From Lancefieldella parvula (GTDB lineage Bacteria > Actinomycetota > Coriobacteriia > Coriobacteriales > Atopobiaceae): a DNA stretch of 64,000 nucleotides. Where the stretch lies: positions 1,550,001-1,614,000 of the forward strand of contig CP097092.1 of the NCBI GenBank assembly GCA_023300185.1. The letters are read 5' to 3'. Shown in pieces: positions 17,240-26,415 of this stretch (position 1 is its first letter; each line of letters begins with the position of its first letter). The translations under genes were made by a program, and so were the position numbers. Under the pieces are notes generated by a model. It was not told the DNA's origin and made no database searches. It saw only the letters and a program-made list of their open reading frames with translations.

Positions 17240-18946
17240 TTATGTTCTGTTTCTGCGGTAGAAATCAACAAGAGACTGGGTGGAAGCGTCTTGTTTTGCT
17301 AGCTCTTCGTCGTTATGAATTGCAGGGAAAATCTGTTTTGCAAGCTGCTTACCAAGCTCAACACCCCACTGATCAAAGGAATCAATGCCCCACACAACAC
17401 CTTCAACAAAGGTAATGTGTTCATAGAGTGCAATAAGTGTACCGATAGCACGAGGATTAAGCTCTTTACCAAAGATAGAAGTAGTTGGCCTATTTCCTTC
17501 AAAGACGCGTGCAGAAACCATCCACTCTGGCGTTCCCTCAGCACGGACCTCATCAGCGGTCTTACCAAATGCAAGCGCTTTGGTCTGCGCAAAGAAATTG
17601 GAGAGGAAGAGTTCATGGACGTCTAGGTCTGCATCTTTGGTGGCAAAGGCAGTATTTACAAACGCAATAAAGTCAGCGGGAATGATCTGGGTTCCCTGAT
17701 GGATAAGCTGGTAGAACGCATGTTGACCATTAGTTCCAGCCTCTCCCCAGAAGATTTCGCCTGTCTTTGAAGTAACCGCCGTACCATCCCAACGAGTAGA
17801 CTTGCCGTTGGATTCCATGGTGAGCTGCTGGAGATACGCAGGGAATCTATGCAGGTACTGGCTGTATGGAAGTACCGCATGAGATGCTGCGCCAAAGAAA
17901 TTAACGTACCAAATGTTTAAAAGACCCATGAGAGCAACAACATTTTGTCTCAATGGAGTGTTCTTGAAGTATTCATCAACTGCATTAAAGCCACTGAGGA
18001 ATTCTGCAAAGTGCTGTGGACCAAAAACAATAGCCAGTACCAGACCAACCGCAGAATCAACCGAATAACGGCCGCCAACCCAGTTCCAGAAACCAAAGGC
18101 ATTCTCTGGGTCAATGCCAAAGTCTTCTACCAGATCAAGTGCAGTAGAGACAGCAACAAAATGCTTACGAATAGCCTCTGCATTCTGAGAATCAGAGCCA
18201 TCAATAATGCCCTGTTCAGCAAGCTTCTCTAAAAGCCACGCACGAGCACAACGTGCATTGGTAAGAGTCTCAAGCGTAGTAAAGGTCTTGGAAACAATAA
18301 CGAAGAGTGTTGTTTCTGGATCAAGATCCTCGGTTTTCTCGCCAAGGTCAACAGGGTCAATGTTGGAGACAAAGCGAGCAGTAATACCTGCGTCTGCAAA
18401 AGGCTTCAAAGCCTCGTAAACCATAACAGGGCCAAGGTCAGAACCACCAATGCCAATGCTTACTACCGTTTTGATGGGCTTACCAGAAACACCCTTCCAC
18501 TCTCCCGAGCGAACTCGATCGCAGAAGGCATACATCTTGTTCAGCGTCTGGTGAACGTCAGCGACAACGTCTTGTCCGTCAACAATAAGCGTGCCGGCCT
18601 CAGAAGCCGGGCGACGAAGTGCCGTGTGGAGAACCGCTCGATTCTCAGTAGTATTAATATGCTCGCCGGCATACATAGCGTCTCTACGCTCTTCAAGTTT
18701 GACCTCTTCTGCAAGATCACACAGAAGGTCAAGCGTCTCTTGCGTGGCAAGGTTTTTAGAAAGATCAATCAAGAACTGATCAAGCTCAAACGTAAAATTC
18801 TGGACACGCTGAGGGTCTTCTGCAAACCAGTTCTTCAACGTAGCTTTTGTATCTTTTAAGCTGGCGTAATGCTCTGCAAGGGCGCGCCAAGCTTTAGTCT
18901 GTGTTGCGTCAGTAGGCAAAATATGTGGTGCTGTAGGTGATGCCAT
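17240..18946 (-). CDS. pgi: Glucose-6-phosphate isomerase
   Basis: Interconverts glucose 6-phosphate and fructose 6-phosphate. The 568-residue product is of the long (E. coli-like) type. Signatures include VSIGIGGSDLGPVM, GGRYSVDSAVGL, the substrate-binding ESNGKSTRWDG, and the catalytic-His region GTNGQHAFYQLIHQGT. GAAGGAGA lies upstream of the ATG. It is transcribed on its own, with its own terminator, just upstream of the sugar PTS region. Confidence 0.97.
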   Translation of the reverse strand: MASPTAPHILPTDATQTKAWRALAEHYASLKDTKATLKNWFAEDPQRVQNFTFELDQFLIDLSKNLATQETLDLLCDLAEEVKLEERRDAMYAGEHINTTENRAVLHTALRRPASEAGTLIVDGQDVVADVHQTLNKMYAFCDRVRSGEWKGVSGKPIKTVVSIGIGGSDLGPVMVYEALKPFADAGITARFVSNIDPVDLGEKTEDLDPETTLFVIVSKTFTTLETLTNARCARAWLLEKLAEQGIIDGSDSQNAEAIRKHFVAVSTALDLVEDFGIDPENAFGFWNWVGGRYSVDSAVGLVLAIVFGPQHFAEFLSGFNAVDEYFKNTPLRQNVVALMGLLNIWYVNFFGAASHAVLPYSQYLHRFPAYLQQLTMESNGKSTRWDGTAVTSKTGEIFWGEAGTNGQHAFYQLIHQGTQIIPADFIAFVNTAFATKDADLDVHELFLSNFFAQTKALAFGKTADEVRAEGTPEWMVSARVFEGNRPTTSIFGKELNPRAIGTLIALYEHITFVEGVVWGIDSFDQWGVELGKQLAKQIFPAIHNDEELAKQDASTQSLVDFYRRNRT

Positions 18947-19008
18947 ACCAGTCTCCTTCTTTTGACTATCTCAAGGATAATCTTCGCAACGCTCATGAAA
19001 CGTCACAA

Positions 19009-19034
19009 TGTCGTTTTTCGTAAAAAATACGACA
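19009..19034 (-). terminator. Possible weak terminator
   Basis: The arms TGTCGT and ACGACA (19009-19014 and 19029-19034) can extend inward through T-rich and A-rich strands to a small loop. It lies just after the stop at 19043, but no clear T tail follows. Confidence 0.4.
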
Positions 19035-19042
19035 AATCGTTA

Positions 19043-19570
19043 CTAATAAGGTTCTCCCAAAGGTGGGACTTGTTTAATAGCAGCCCAGCGTAACTGCTTC
19101 TGACGTGGGTCCTCGAGCGCTCCGGCAAAGTTATCAAGATTTACCATGCGCATTCCACACACACGAACAAGAACACGGGGTGAGAAGGTCTTCTCGGCGT
19201 CAGTTGTAAGCTGACCAAGCTCATCTGCGTATGCCTCACGCACTGATGTAACTGCTGTGTCATTTACCATGAGCACCGTATCTGGACTAAAGGCGCTTAT
19301 CGCCTGCCTGACAAGCAGGGGATTTATAGGATCTCCTGTTTTTGTGGTGGTAAGCAAGGTGGCCCATGCCTCAGGCGCATAGCCTAAATGCTCTAAAGAA
19401 GCTTTAAGTGCAGAAAGTTCAGCCTCTTCAAAGTCTTCCTGGCCTTTTACCAATAAAACCGATGCAAAAGCATTGCCTGCCATACACACCCCCTGAGCAG
19501 CAAAATCTCCAAACTCATGCGTTGTTTTTGCCATGTAGGCTTCTTTTCGCATAGATCTTTCGCTTGGCAT
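19043..19570 (-). CDS. Protein of unknown function
   Basis: A 175-residue soluble protein if started at ATG 19570, five bases after AGAGG (an upstream start at 19594 would overlap that site). I do not recognise the family. It has a mixed alpha/beta character with hydrophobic strands such as AFASVLLVKG, TVLMVNDTAV and RVLVRVCGMRMVNLDNF, no membrane segment and no signal peptide. It lies upstream of pgi on the same strand, about 96 bases away, and divergent from trxA. Confidence 0.75.
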   Translation of the reverse strand: MPSERSMRKEAYMAKTTHEFGDFAAQGVCMAGNAFASVLLVKGQEDFEEAELSALKASLEHLGYAPEAWATLLTTTKTGDPINPLLVRQAISAFSPDTVLMVNDTAVTSVREAYADELGQLTTDAEKTFSPRVLVRVCGMRMVNLDNFAGALEDPRQKQLRWAAIKQVPPLGEPY

Positions 19571-19722
19571 GCGCACCTCTTTCTTATATGCCAACTATGC
19601 ACGTAATTCACAATTTGAGCAAGTCTATAAAGTTATGTGTATACACTTTTCTAATTTGGGGATAAGTTTGCTAGTGCTTGAAATTAAATGGCCTAAAGGC
19701 CGTATGTAACTGGAGGTTCGTT

Positions 19723-20040
19723 ATGGCACAGCAGCTTACTACTGCAGAGTTCGATTCTGTTCTTGCAAACGCAGACAAGCCTGTTCTTGTTGATTTCTGG
19801 GCATCTTGGTGCGGTCCTTGCCGTGCTCTTGGTCCAGTTGTCGAGGAAGTTGGCAATGAGATGGCAGACAAGCTTGACGTTTACAAGGTAAACGTTGATG
19901 ACGAGGCAGATCTTGCAACTCGTTTCCGCATCGTCTCCATCCCTACCCTCATCCTCTTCAAGAACGGTGAGCCTGTTCACACCATGGTTGGCAACCTTCC
20001 TAAGGCTGACCTCGTTTCTGAGCTCAACGCTAACCTGTAA
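19723..20040 (+). CDS. trxA: Thioredoxin
   Basis: Thiol-disulfide reductant for cytosolic enzymes. I start it at ATG 19723, after GGAGG, giving the classic 105-residue length. The active site WCGPC places the redox cysteines at 30 and 33, and the cis-proline region is present as VSIPTLILFKNG. It stands alone with a terminator directly behind it. Confidence 0.97.
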   Translation: MAQQLTTAEFDSVLANADKPVLVDFWASWCGPCRALGPVVEEVGNEMADKLDVYKVNVDDEADLATRFRIVSIPTLILFKNGEPVHTMVGNLPKADLVSELNANL

Positions 20041-20084
20041 GTTCTTGTGTGCCACGCGCCTGCGCTGGCTTATCATTGAACTAA

Positions 20085-20117
20085 GCGGCGGTACGTCTAT
20101 CGGCGTGCCGCCTTTTT
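20085..20117 (+). terminator. Terminator of trxA
   Basis: GGCGGTACG at 20087-20095 pairs with CGTGCCGCC at 20104-20112 (one wobble) and is followed by TTTTT. The next gene's ribosome site begins only a few bases later. Confidence 0.85.
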
Positions 20118-20133
20118 GTTACAAGGAGAACTA

Positions 20134-20850
20134 ATGGCCGATAAAAGCCTTGATGCCCAACAGACAGGACTTTTAAAAGGAGTTCGTAAGCGCCTTTTTC
20201 TACAGCGCCTACGTTCTAGCCTTTCTACCATCATTCTGCTTGTCTCTTCAGCAATCTTTATTTTTCTGTTGATTGACGTTTCTGAAGGCGACGTCATCGG
20301 CATTGATCACTTTGCCTACAGACTCTTTGTTGTCCACCTAAGAACTCCCCTTCTCACTGAGATAATGGAGGGGTTCTCTGGACTTGCAAGTCCTGTCACC
20401 GTTATTGTCATGCTTATTGTGGTTGCCGCGTTTGCACCAGGTCCAAGTGTTGGCAGGCTCGCCTCCATTAACCTTGGCGGTGTTGTTATTGTTGACCTTA
20501 TCTTTAAGGCTATTGTCCAGCGTCCTCGTCCAGATGGCTTTAGGCTAGTAGTTGAAACTGGCTACAGCTTCCCGTCGGGCCACTCGATGTTCTCGATGGC
20601 TTTTTATGGCCTACTCATTTGGCTTGTCTGGCATTACGAGAAAGACAAGCTACAGCGTTGGATTTGGTGTGGCCTGTTCTCAGGTGTCATCATTATGATT
20701 GGCGTCAGTAGAATTTATCTGGGTGTGCACTACGCTACCGACGTCATTGGTGGTTTCTCGCTTGCCCTTGTATGGCTAGTGCTTTTTACCAAGCTGATGA
20801 TTCCATCGCTTATTTACAAGAAGAAAGCACCTCAAGCGAAGACAGACTAA
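20134..20850 (+). CDS. PAP2-family membrane phosphatase
   Basis: Type-2 phosphatidic acid phosphatase family; members dephosphorylate lipid phosphates such as undecaprenyl pyrophosphate or phosphatidylglycerol phosphate. The start is ATG 20134 behind AAGGAGAA, giving 238 residues. All three phosphatase motifs are present in order: KAIVQRPRP near 126, PSGH near 147 and SRIYLGVHYATD near 191-202. About six membrane helices are visible. The 3' end overlaps the convergent phosphodiesterase gene by 41 bases. The substrate is not determined by sequence. Confidence 0.92.
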   Translation: MADKSLDAQQTGLLKGVRKRLFLQRLRSSLSTIILLVSSAIFIFLLIDVSEGDVIGIDHFAYRLFVVHLRTPLLTEIMEGFSGLASPVTVIVMLIVVAAFAPGPSVGRLASINLGGVVIVDLIFKAIVQRPRPDGFRLVVETGYSFPSGHSMFSMAFYGLLIWLVWHYEKDKLQRWIWCGLFSGVIIMIGVSRIYLGVHYATDVIGGFSLALVWLVLFTKLMIPSLIYKKKAPQAKTD

Positions 20851-21307
20851 TAATCTCTGCGCTGACTACCTGGGCTGTTTCATCATCAACAATAATACGT
20901 CCCATTGTTGCGCCCTCGCGACCGCGCGGGTAGGTAGGGCTTCCTGGATTCATTACAAGTGTATTGGTCCACTCGTCACGCTGTACAAAAGGCTTATGCG
21001 TGTGACCGCAGATAGCAATATTGCATTTGACCAGGTCAAGCCTCTCGCGATAATGACATACCTGCCACTTGAGACCAGCTGCAAAGAAAATAATCTTTTT
21101 CTTTACCATGGGACCATAGTTGTAGCAGAAGTCATTATTGCCCAGGCAAAGCTTGACGGGAGCAATCTTCTGCAACGTCTGATAATCGGCGTTAGAGGTA
21201 ATATCTCCAGCATGCACAATGTAGTTGGCGCCTTGCAGAGCTTCAAGCAACTCAGATGACAAATACCCATGCGTATCTGAAATTACGTCAAACCTTACCA
21301 GTGCCAT
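20810..21307 (-). CDS. YfcE/MJ0936-type metallophosphoesterase
   Basis: A calcineurin-like phosphodiesterase of the small, single-domain type (165 residues). Metal-binding motifs are complete: DVISDTHG at the start, HAGDI near 33, GNND near 57, and GHTH near 100. Members hydrolyse phosphodiesters such as cyclic nucleotides or bis-p-nitrophenyl phosphate in vitro; the natural substrate here is unknown. It is the last gene downstream of the LytS/LytR-type pair on the minus strand and overlaps the PAP2 gene tail to tail. Confidence 0.92.
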   Translation of the reverse strand: MALVRFDVISDTHGYLSSELLEALQGANYIVHAGDITSNADYQTLQKIAPVKLCLGNNDFCYNYGPMVKKKIIFFAAGLKWQVCHYRERLDLVKCNIAICGHTHKPFVQRDEWTNTLVMNPGSPTYPRGREGATMGRIIVDDETAQVVSAEIISLSSLEVLSSCK

Positions 21308-21357
21308 ACCAAACTCCTACGTGCTTTTAAGCTGCTGGCGAGAAACCCGTTGAGCTT

Positions 21358-22080
21358 CTACAGTCCCAGTGCTCGCTTGAGTGCGACCACACGACGGCGA
21401 GAAACCGAAATGTGACGCTCCTCAAATCCCTGAATAGTCAACTGTAGGATACCAGCAGAGATAACCTCAACATCGTCAACATACTCAAGATTCACGATAA
21501 AGCTACGATGAATGCGGAAGAATCCGTGTGGAGCAAGGCGCTCTTCAAGTTTTTGCAGAGAAATAGTAGACAAGAAGCGATCATCTTCTGTGTAGATGCA
21601 GGAGTAATCGTCTTTTGCCTCAATAAAGCGAATCTGATCAATAGGAACAAGAACCTTGCTTCCGCTCTTAATGACAGGAATTCGCTCAATGGTTGCCATA
21701 GGAGACTGAGGACGAAGGCGCTCCTCAACCTTATCAAGAGCCTGCTCAAGGCGCTCGGTCTCAACAGGCTTCATTAGGTAATCTACCGCGTTAACGCCAA
21801 ATGCATCCAGCGCGTACTCGCTATATGCGGTGACAAACACAATCTGAGGAGGATTCTTCAGCTTGTGAAGGGCCTCTGCAAGCTGCATTCCATTTGTCTT
21901 AGGCATGGAGATATCGAGGAACAAGACCTCAACGCGAGACTCCATGAGTTTCTCGACAGCATCCCTTGCACTTGTGGCCTCAATGATTTCCTCGAGACGT
22001 CCGGTCTCCTCAAGCAAGAACTTGAGTTCAGAACGGGCTGGAGCCTCGTCATCAACAATCATGGCACGCATGTCATTCAT
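21358..22080 (-). CDS. LytTR-family response regulator
   Basis: DNA-binding partner of the adjacent sensor kinase. The receiver domain spans about 1-120, with the acidic pocket VDDE at 9-12, the phospho-acceptor Asp near 60 in VLFLDISMP, and the conserved Lys in LMKPVE. A LytTR domain fills about 140-240 (FFRIHRSFIVNLEYV, ISVSRRR). I start it at ATG 22080 behind GGGAG; ATG 22071 is possible. Such pairs often control autolysin, bacteriocin or cell-surface genes. The target here is unknown. Confidence 0.93.
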   Translation of the reverse strand: MNDMRAMIVDDEAPARSELKFLLEETGRLEEIIEATSARDAVEKLMESRVEVLFLDISMPKTNGMQLAEALHKLKNPPQIVFVTAYSEYALDAFGVNAVDYLMKPVETERLEQALDKVEERLRPQSPMATIERIPVIKSGSKVLVPIDQIRFIEAKDDYSCIYTEDDRFLSTISLQKLEERLAPHGFFRIHRSFIVNLEYVDDVEVISAGILQLTIQGFEERHISVSRRRVVALKRALGL

Positions 22081-22122
22081 CTCCCAACGGCCTAACGCAG
22101 CGTTAAGCAAAAACTGATACTA

Positions 22123-23460
22123 CTATGCTGTTGCCTGCAGTGCCGCACCTGCAAGCTTGAGTGTCACGCACGTACCCTGCCCTGGTTTAGACATGATTTC
22201 CATGCCAGAGCCAACGGCGTAGAAGCGCTCAACTCGCTCAGCTACGTTCTTAATGGCAATACCCGTGCCCCTATTTCTCCCCGAAGAATCCTGCGGGGTA
22301 GGACCTTGACCATTAAGTAAGCGAGAAACAGTCTCTTCATCCATTCCAAGACCATCATCAGCAACAGATATAAGAATATCATCATCATCGCGTGTGACGT
22401 GGATGTCAATATGGAGGGCGCCTTCATCTTTCATAGCGTGCCTCACGGCATTCTCGACAATAGGCTGAATCAAAAAAGACGGTACCTGAATATCTTCGCA
22501 TCCCTCATCGACATGCTCAGACTCTTGAATACGTTCTTCTCCAAAACGCGCCTTCTCAATTGTCAAATACCTGCGCGTTTGTGTCAATTCCTGAGAAAGC
22601 GGAATGAGCGCACCTTGAGAGCTCTCAAGCGTACGGCGATAAAACACAGAGAACTCACGAAGCAAATCTCGCGCCTTATTGGGGTTTGTACGCGTAAGAG
22701 ATGCAATGGTGTTGAGCGTGTTGAACAAGAAATGCGGATTAATCTGTGCTTGCAGAGCTTTGACCTCGGCACGAGCGGTCAACTCTGCCTGACGGTCAAG
22801 CTCGTACGAGGAAAGCTGTGTGGAGAGAAGCTCGCCCAGTCCCTCAGCAATTGCAAGCTGCGTGCGATCAATTTCAATACCGCGACGATAGTAGAGCTTG
22901 ATAGTGCCAACTGTGTGATCCTGAACAATCAACGGAACAATGATGCCAAAGGAGCTGCCGCCATTGCCAAAGCCACCGCGCCTTTGTAGTACCTGCTGAC
23001 GACTATCTACCGAGACGAACGTCTCCATGCGGCCGCTTTCCAGAACCTCAGTTGCAGGGCCAACCACTTTTGAGCCAGGCATATGCGAGGTTGCAATGTC
23101 TCCCTCAAAGCCCAGCACGTACTCTGTATCCGTGATGGAAATAGCGGCTGCAGAAGTTTCTGGAAGCAATAGTGTGCAGATAGTTGGCGCTGTTTCTTGC
23201 GACAGGCCTCCGCGTAAGGTCTTGAGCGTCTTAGAGGCAACCTCAAGTGTTCGCTCTGTTGCTTGAGACCTAGCGTGCTCATTACCAGGCTGAGTAGTAC
23301 CACCAAGAACAATAACCGTGGCAAGTCCTCCGCCTGCAACAAGAGCGGCAAACAAGTTGTCTGCCATGACGCTCCAGGAAAGCAAGCCCAGCAATACACA
23401 GGCGAGAATAATCAGGACTATCCTGGTTGATCTATGTATGTACTGAGCAAGTCTTTGCAT
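22123..23460 (-). CDS. LytS/YehU-type sensor histidine kinase with GAF-like domain
   Basis: A 445-residue membrane sensor. Two hydrophobic helices lie near 12-52, followed by a GAF-like region (about 60-215). The His_kinase domain has the phospho-acceptor His near 243 in QINPHFLFNTLNTI, and the ATPase domain has IVENAVRHAM and DDGLGMDEE. The NPHFLFN signature is typical of kinases paired with LytTR regulators. It starts six bases after the QueT-like gene, so transporter and kinase are probably one transcript. Confidence 0.93.
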   Translation of the reverse strand: MQRLAQYIHRSTRIVLIILACVLLGLLSWSVMADNLFAALVAGGGLATVIVLGGTTQPGNEHARSQATERTLEVASKTLKTLRGGLSQETAPTICTLLLPETSAAAISITDTEYVLGFEGDIATSHMPGSKVVGPATEVLESGRMETFVSVDSRQQVLQRRGGFGNGGSSFGIIVPLIVQDHTVGTIKLYYRRGIEIDRTQLAIAEGLGELLSTQLSSYELDRQAELTARAEVKALQAQINPHFLFNTLNTIASLTRTNPNKARDLLREFSVFYRRTLESSQGALIPLSQELTQTRRYLTIEKARFGEERIQESEHVDEGCEDIQVPSFLIQPIVENAVRHAMKDEGALHIDIHVTRDDDDILISVADDGLGMDEETVSRLLNGQGPTPQDSSGRNRGTGIAIKNVAERVERFYAVGSGMEIMSKPGQGTCVTLKLAGAALQATA

Positions 23461-23466
23461 GGTTGT

Positions 23467-24090
23467 CTAGTTCTCGACTGATTCTGCAGCAGAATCCTCA
23501 GAAGCAAGCTGCTGCGGCAAAGGCGAATGCTTAAGCGCACGAGCCAAAGGAGCTCCTAGTACATAGAGAACAACAGCCTCTCCGAGTCCTGTGGTGATAA
23601 AACCAAACAAGAACATAAGAGGATACGATCCATCAAGTTCAATGGTGGTAAATGGAATTGTGTAGAATCCTAATCCTTGAAGCAAAATGGGAAGATATGC
23701 AGACACAATAACGGCATTTGCAAGCACTGGTCCCAGAAGCGCAAGTGGTACGTTCTTCCTGTTCTTCCAGGTAAACCATGCACCAAGAGCAGTTGCCAGA
23801 GAACCAAAGACTACGTCTAACAATCCCAAAGCTCCTGTGCCAGAAATGACCATATTTGCAAGGTTGGCAATAACGCAACCAAGCGTCAGTCCTGGGATTG
23901 CGTCAGCGGTAAAGAGTGCAATAACCACAACCGCCTCAGAAATGCGGAACTGCACAGGACCCCAAGCAAGACCGCCCAAGAAAAGAAGAGCTGCAAGTGT
24001 AAGCGCTGCATAAAGGGCAGCAATAATACCAATACGTGCAAGGCGCTGAGCGCGCTGTTTTGTTGCATAAGCTGAAGAAACCTGTGGCAA
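23467..24090 (-). CDS. QueT-like ECF transporter S component
   Basis: Substrate-binding membrane subunit of an energy-coupling-factor transporter, of the type linked to queuosine precursors. The 207-residue protein has about six hydrophobic helices and the family pattern LAWGPVQFRISEA. The start is TTG at 24090, seven bases after AGGGGA. The shared ECF ATPases and T component are not in the window. I looked upstream for a preQ1 riboswitch and did not find one. The substrate assignment rests on family resemblance and on gluQ elsewhere in the window. Confidence 0.85.
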   Translation of the reverse strand: MPQVSSAYATKQRAQRLARIGIIAALYAALTLAALLFLGGLAWGPVQFRISEAVVVIALFTADAIPGLTLGCVIANLANMVISGTGALGLLDVVFGSLATALGAWFTWKNRKNVPLALLGPVLANAVIVSAYLPILLQGLGFYTIPFTTIELDGSYPLMFLFGFITTGLGEAVVLYVLGAPLARALKHSPLPQQLASEDSAAESVEN

Positions 24091-24174
24091 AACAATCCCC
24101 TTGTTAACTCTAAAAACTTAGTTCATGATACGACGAAACGCATATATGAGCAAATGAGCAGCGCAGACATACAT

Positions 24175-24921
24175 TTAGTAATGCAGGTGCATTCCTGGAT
24201 AGACCATCTCACGAGCATGCTTTTGATACGCTGCGACTGCCTCTTCTTCAAAAGCAAGAGGGGTGTCTTCCTCGCCTGCCATATCCAAAATCCACCGTGT
24301 GAGATAAGGATTGAGCGGAAGCAGTGGTCCAATAAGCCAGGTGGCAATAGCATTCTTACGACGGAAGCCTTCTAGTTTGCTTTCTTTATTGATGCCAAAA
24401 CCCACCTTATTTTTAAGGAAGTAGCAGTTAGAGTTATCTCCCTCGGTGAGTGTGAACTGCATCTTAAAGCCAACGACAACAAAAGGCTCTTTGCCATTGC
24501 CAGGATCAAACTCCCCCACCTGGACATCGTGGAAGCGCTGGGGCATATAGCGAGTGGTCGTAAACTTAAATAATCCAAGACCCTTAACCTCAGAACCATC
24601 AGGATTGACGATTTTCTCGCCAAAAAGCTCTGAAGCGTTACCGGCAAACAGCATAGGAACGCCCTGATCAGCCAGCTCAGCAAGCCTGTCCTTGTAAGGC
24701 ATAAGGCGAGAAATAATAAGCTCTTGCTGGGCTTCTGTCATGCCACCCATGATGATTGCTGATGGCGTATGCTCCACAAAGTAAGGCGTTGCGGCGTGAG
24801 AGGTATACACAAAGTTCTCTTTTGGAAGGCAGGCCTCCAGGTAGAGAGCATTTCCGTTGTCTCCACCCTGGTTACCGTACTCTGGGTAAAGAATCTCAAT
24901 CTTAGTTGCTGGATTACTCAT
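24175..24921 (-). CDS. gatD: GatD-like subunit lacking the catalytic Cys and His
   Basis: GatD is the glutaminase that feeds ammonia to MurT for amidating D-glutamate in lipid II. This 248-residue protein keeps the fold markers (GGDNGNALYL, IIMGGMTE, PDGSEVKGLGL, GPLLPLNP) and overlaps murT by eight bases. However, the nucleophile elbow, normally a Cys in an ICGGYQ-like motif, reads LFAGNASELFG near residue 90. The catalytic His, normally in LHGPLLP, is replaced by Ile (WLIGPLLPLNP, near 193). It therefore should not hydrolyse glutamine by the known mechanism. The surrounding frame is intact, so this is substitution, not damage. Confidence 0.85.
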   Translation of the reverse strand: MSNPATKIEILYPEYGNQGGDNGNALYLEACLPKENFVYTSHAATPYFVEHTPSAIIMGGMTEAQQELIISRLMPYKDRLAELADQGVPMLFAGNASELFGEKIVNPDGSEVKGLGLFKFTTTRYMPQRFHDVQVGEFDPGNGKEPFVVVGFKMQFTLTEGDNSNCYFLKNKVGFGINKESKLEGFRRKNAIATWLIGPLLPLNPYLTRWILDMAGEEDTPLAFEEEAVAAYQKHAREMVYPGMHLHY

Positions 24922-26326
24922 GGGAGGCCTCCATCTGTTTCAAGCGCTCAATGATACGGTTTCTGCTGATGTCAGCAATGCCACCGTTATAGAGGCCGTG
25001 TGCATAAAAAACGTGCTGGCAAGCGTTAAGGTCAACCAGGTCAGCGGTCTCTTCAGGAGAGCTTGCCACAAAGGTTTTGGCTGAATCAATACCGGCAAGT
25101 CTCAGCCTAAGCTGCAGATCAAGTGAAGTGTCACCGTAAATAATGACCTGCTTAACGCTTGGATCTTGCAGGAACTCAAAGTCAGTCTGGTAGTACCAGC
25201 CAATATATTCTGTCTGGTCTTTTGCTTTTGCCATGTACGCATCAGCAATCATGATGATAATTGCCTTATCGCCTGGCTGTTTACGAAGAATATCGATGGT
25301 GACCGAGGTTGCCGTGTCATTCTCGCCCTTAGAAGCCATGCTAATAAGGCGACGACCGTTGTAGTCAATCTCGTTATACCTGGAGGAAGCAATGTTAACG
25401 CGTTGCAAAGATGCAGCGATAGTTGCAGGTGCAAGACCCATCTCACGTGCGGTTACAATGGCCACAAACAGGTTGTAGAGATTGACGATAGAGTAGCTGT
25501 TGAGCTTGTACTCATATGTTGGTGCACCTTCGTGGCAGTGCTCCTTGATCACAAACTTGCCAGTCTCTGGCTCTACCGAGATAACCTCGTAATCAGGAGT
25601 TGGGTTGGTATAGCCACACTCTTCGCAGGTTGCATGGCCAAGATGCCTCAGGTGGGCATAATCCCACTTGAGCTTGCCGCCGCATTTGGGGCATGCAGTA
25701 AGGTCTGAAACAATTCCTACAGGCTCTGCAGTATCTTCTGCCAACCTTGCGATGGAGTAATACGTACGATGAGTGCACTGAGGAGCAAGTCTGCAGCTGA
25801 TCATGTCATCTGCGTTCAAAATCAGATGCGTTGAAGCAGGAATGCCCTTATCCATGACGTCAAACACGTAGTCTGGAGTTGCACTACGAGAGAACGTATC
25901 ACGGAACAGATTAGTAACGGACAAAATATCGGGCTGCAGGTAAGGGAAAATGCGAGGTCCAGAGAGCTCGTCAAACTCCATAACTGCAAGCTTAGTCTTT
26001 GACGTACCCTTCCACGTGGCGTTCTTTGCAAACGAGCTTGCAAAGCCGCTGGAAATATTACCGCCAACGCGGTTGGTAACGGTCTGGTAGCCATTATCGG
26101 CGAGAAGATCGTTGAGCAGGTTGTTGGTGGTTGTCTTACCGTTTGTGCCGGTAATAAAGACAATCTGCTCTGGCTTAGCAATGTCTCCCAAAAATGCAGG
26201 GTCAATGCCTTCGGCGATAAAACCTGGTAGCGTTCCGCCTTCATGGTTAGTCAATTTAAGTGCTGCAAGTGTTGCTTTAGCAGCGAGAAAAGCTACAGGA
26301 AATAGTCTGCTCTTTTTTTGTGCCAC
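24914..26326 (-). CDS. murT: MurT-like lipid II isoglutaminyl synthase subunit
   Basis: Mur-ligase-like ATP-dependent subunit that amidates the D-Glu of lipid II together with GatD. I start it at GTG 26326, five bases after GGGAG, giving 470 residues. The ATP loop is TGTNGKTTTN near residue 58. A four-Cys zinc ribbon typical of MurT is present (CPKC near 212, CEEC near 235), as is the C-terminal MurT domain. The usual NxFRDQLDRYGE signature is changed to NLFRDTFSRS, so this MurT is itself divergent, in keeping with its unusual partner. Confidence 0.87.
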   Translation of the reverse strand: MAQKKSRLFPVAFLAAKATLAALKLTNHEGGTLPGFIAEGIDPAFLGDIAKPEQIVFITGTNGKTTTNNLLNDLLADNGYQTVTNRVGGNISSGFASSFAKNATWKGTSKTKLAVMEFDELSGPRIFPYLQPDILSVTNLFRDTFSRSATPDYVFDVMDKGIPASTHLILNADDMISCRLAPQCTHRTYYSIARLAEDTAEPVGIVSDLTACPKCGGKLKWDYAHLRHLGHATCEECGYTNPTPDYEVISVEPETGKFVIKEHCHEGAPTYEYKLNSYSIVNLYNLFVAIVTAREMGLAPATIAASLQRVNIASSRYNEIDYNGRRLISMASKGENDTATSVTIDILRKQPGDKAIIIMIADAYMAKAKDQTEYIGWYYQTDFEFLQDPSVKQVIIYGDTSLDLQLRLRLAGIDSAKTFVASSPEETADLVDLNACQHVFYAHGLYNGGIADISRNRIIERLKQMEASHE

Positions 26327-26415
26327 AGTAACTCCCATCGTGAGCAAAGTCTCTCTAGTTTATCACCTCGCGAGAAGGGCTTGAAGAACACAGGGCTTCT
26401 CGCCAAAAATGTCGC

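Noticed and set aside
24091..24174. preQ1 riboswitch upstream of the QueT-like gene
   Set aside because: I looked for the C-rich loop and A-rich tail of preQ1-I and found neither in the 85-base gap.
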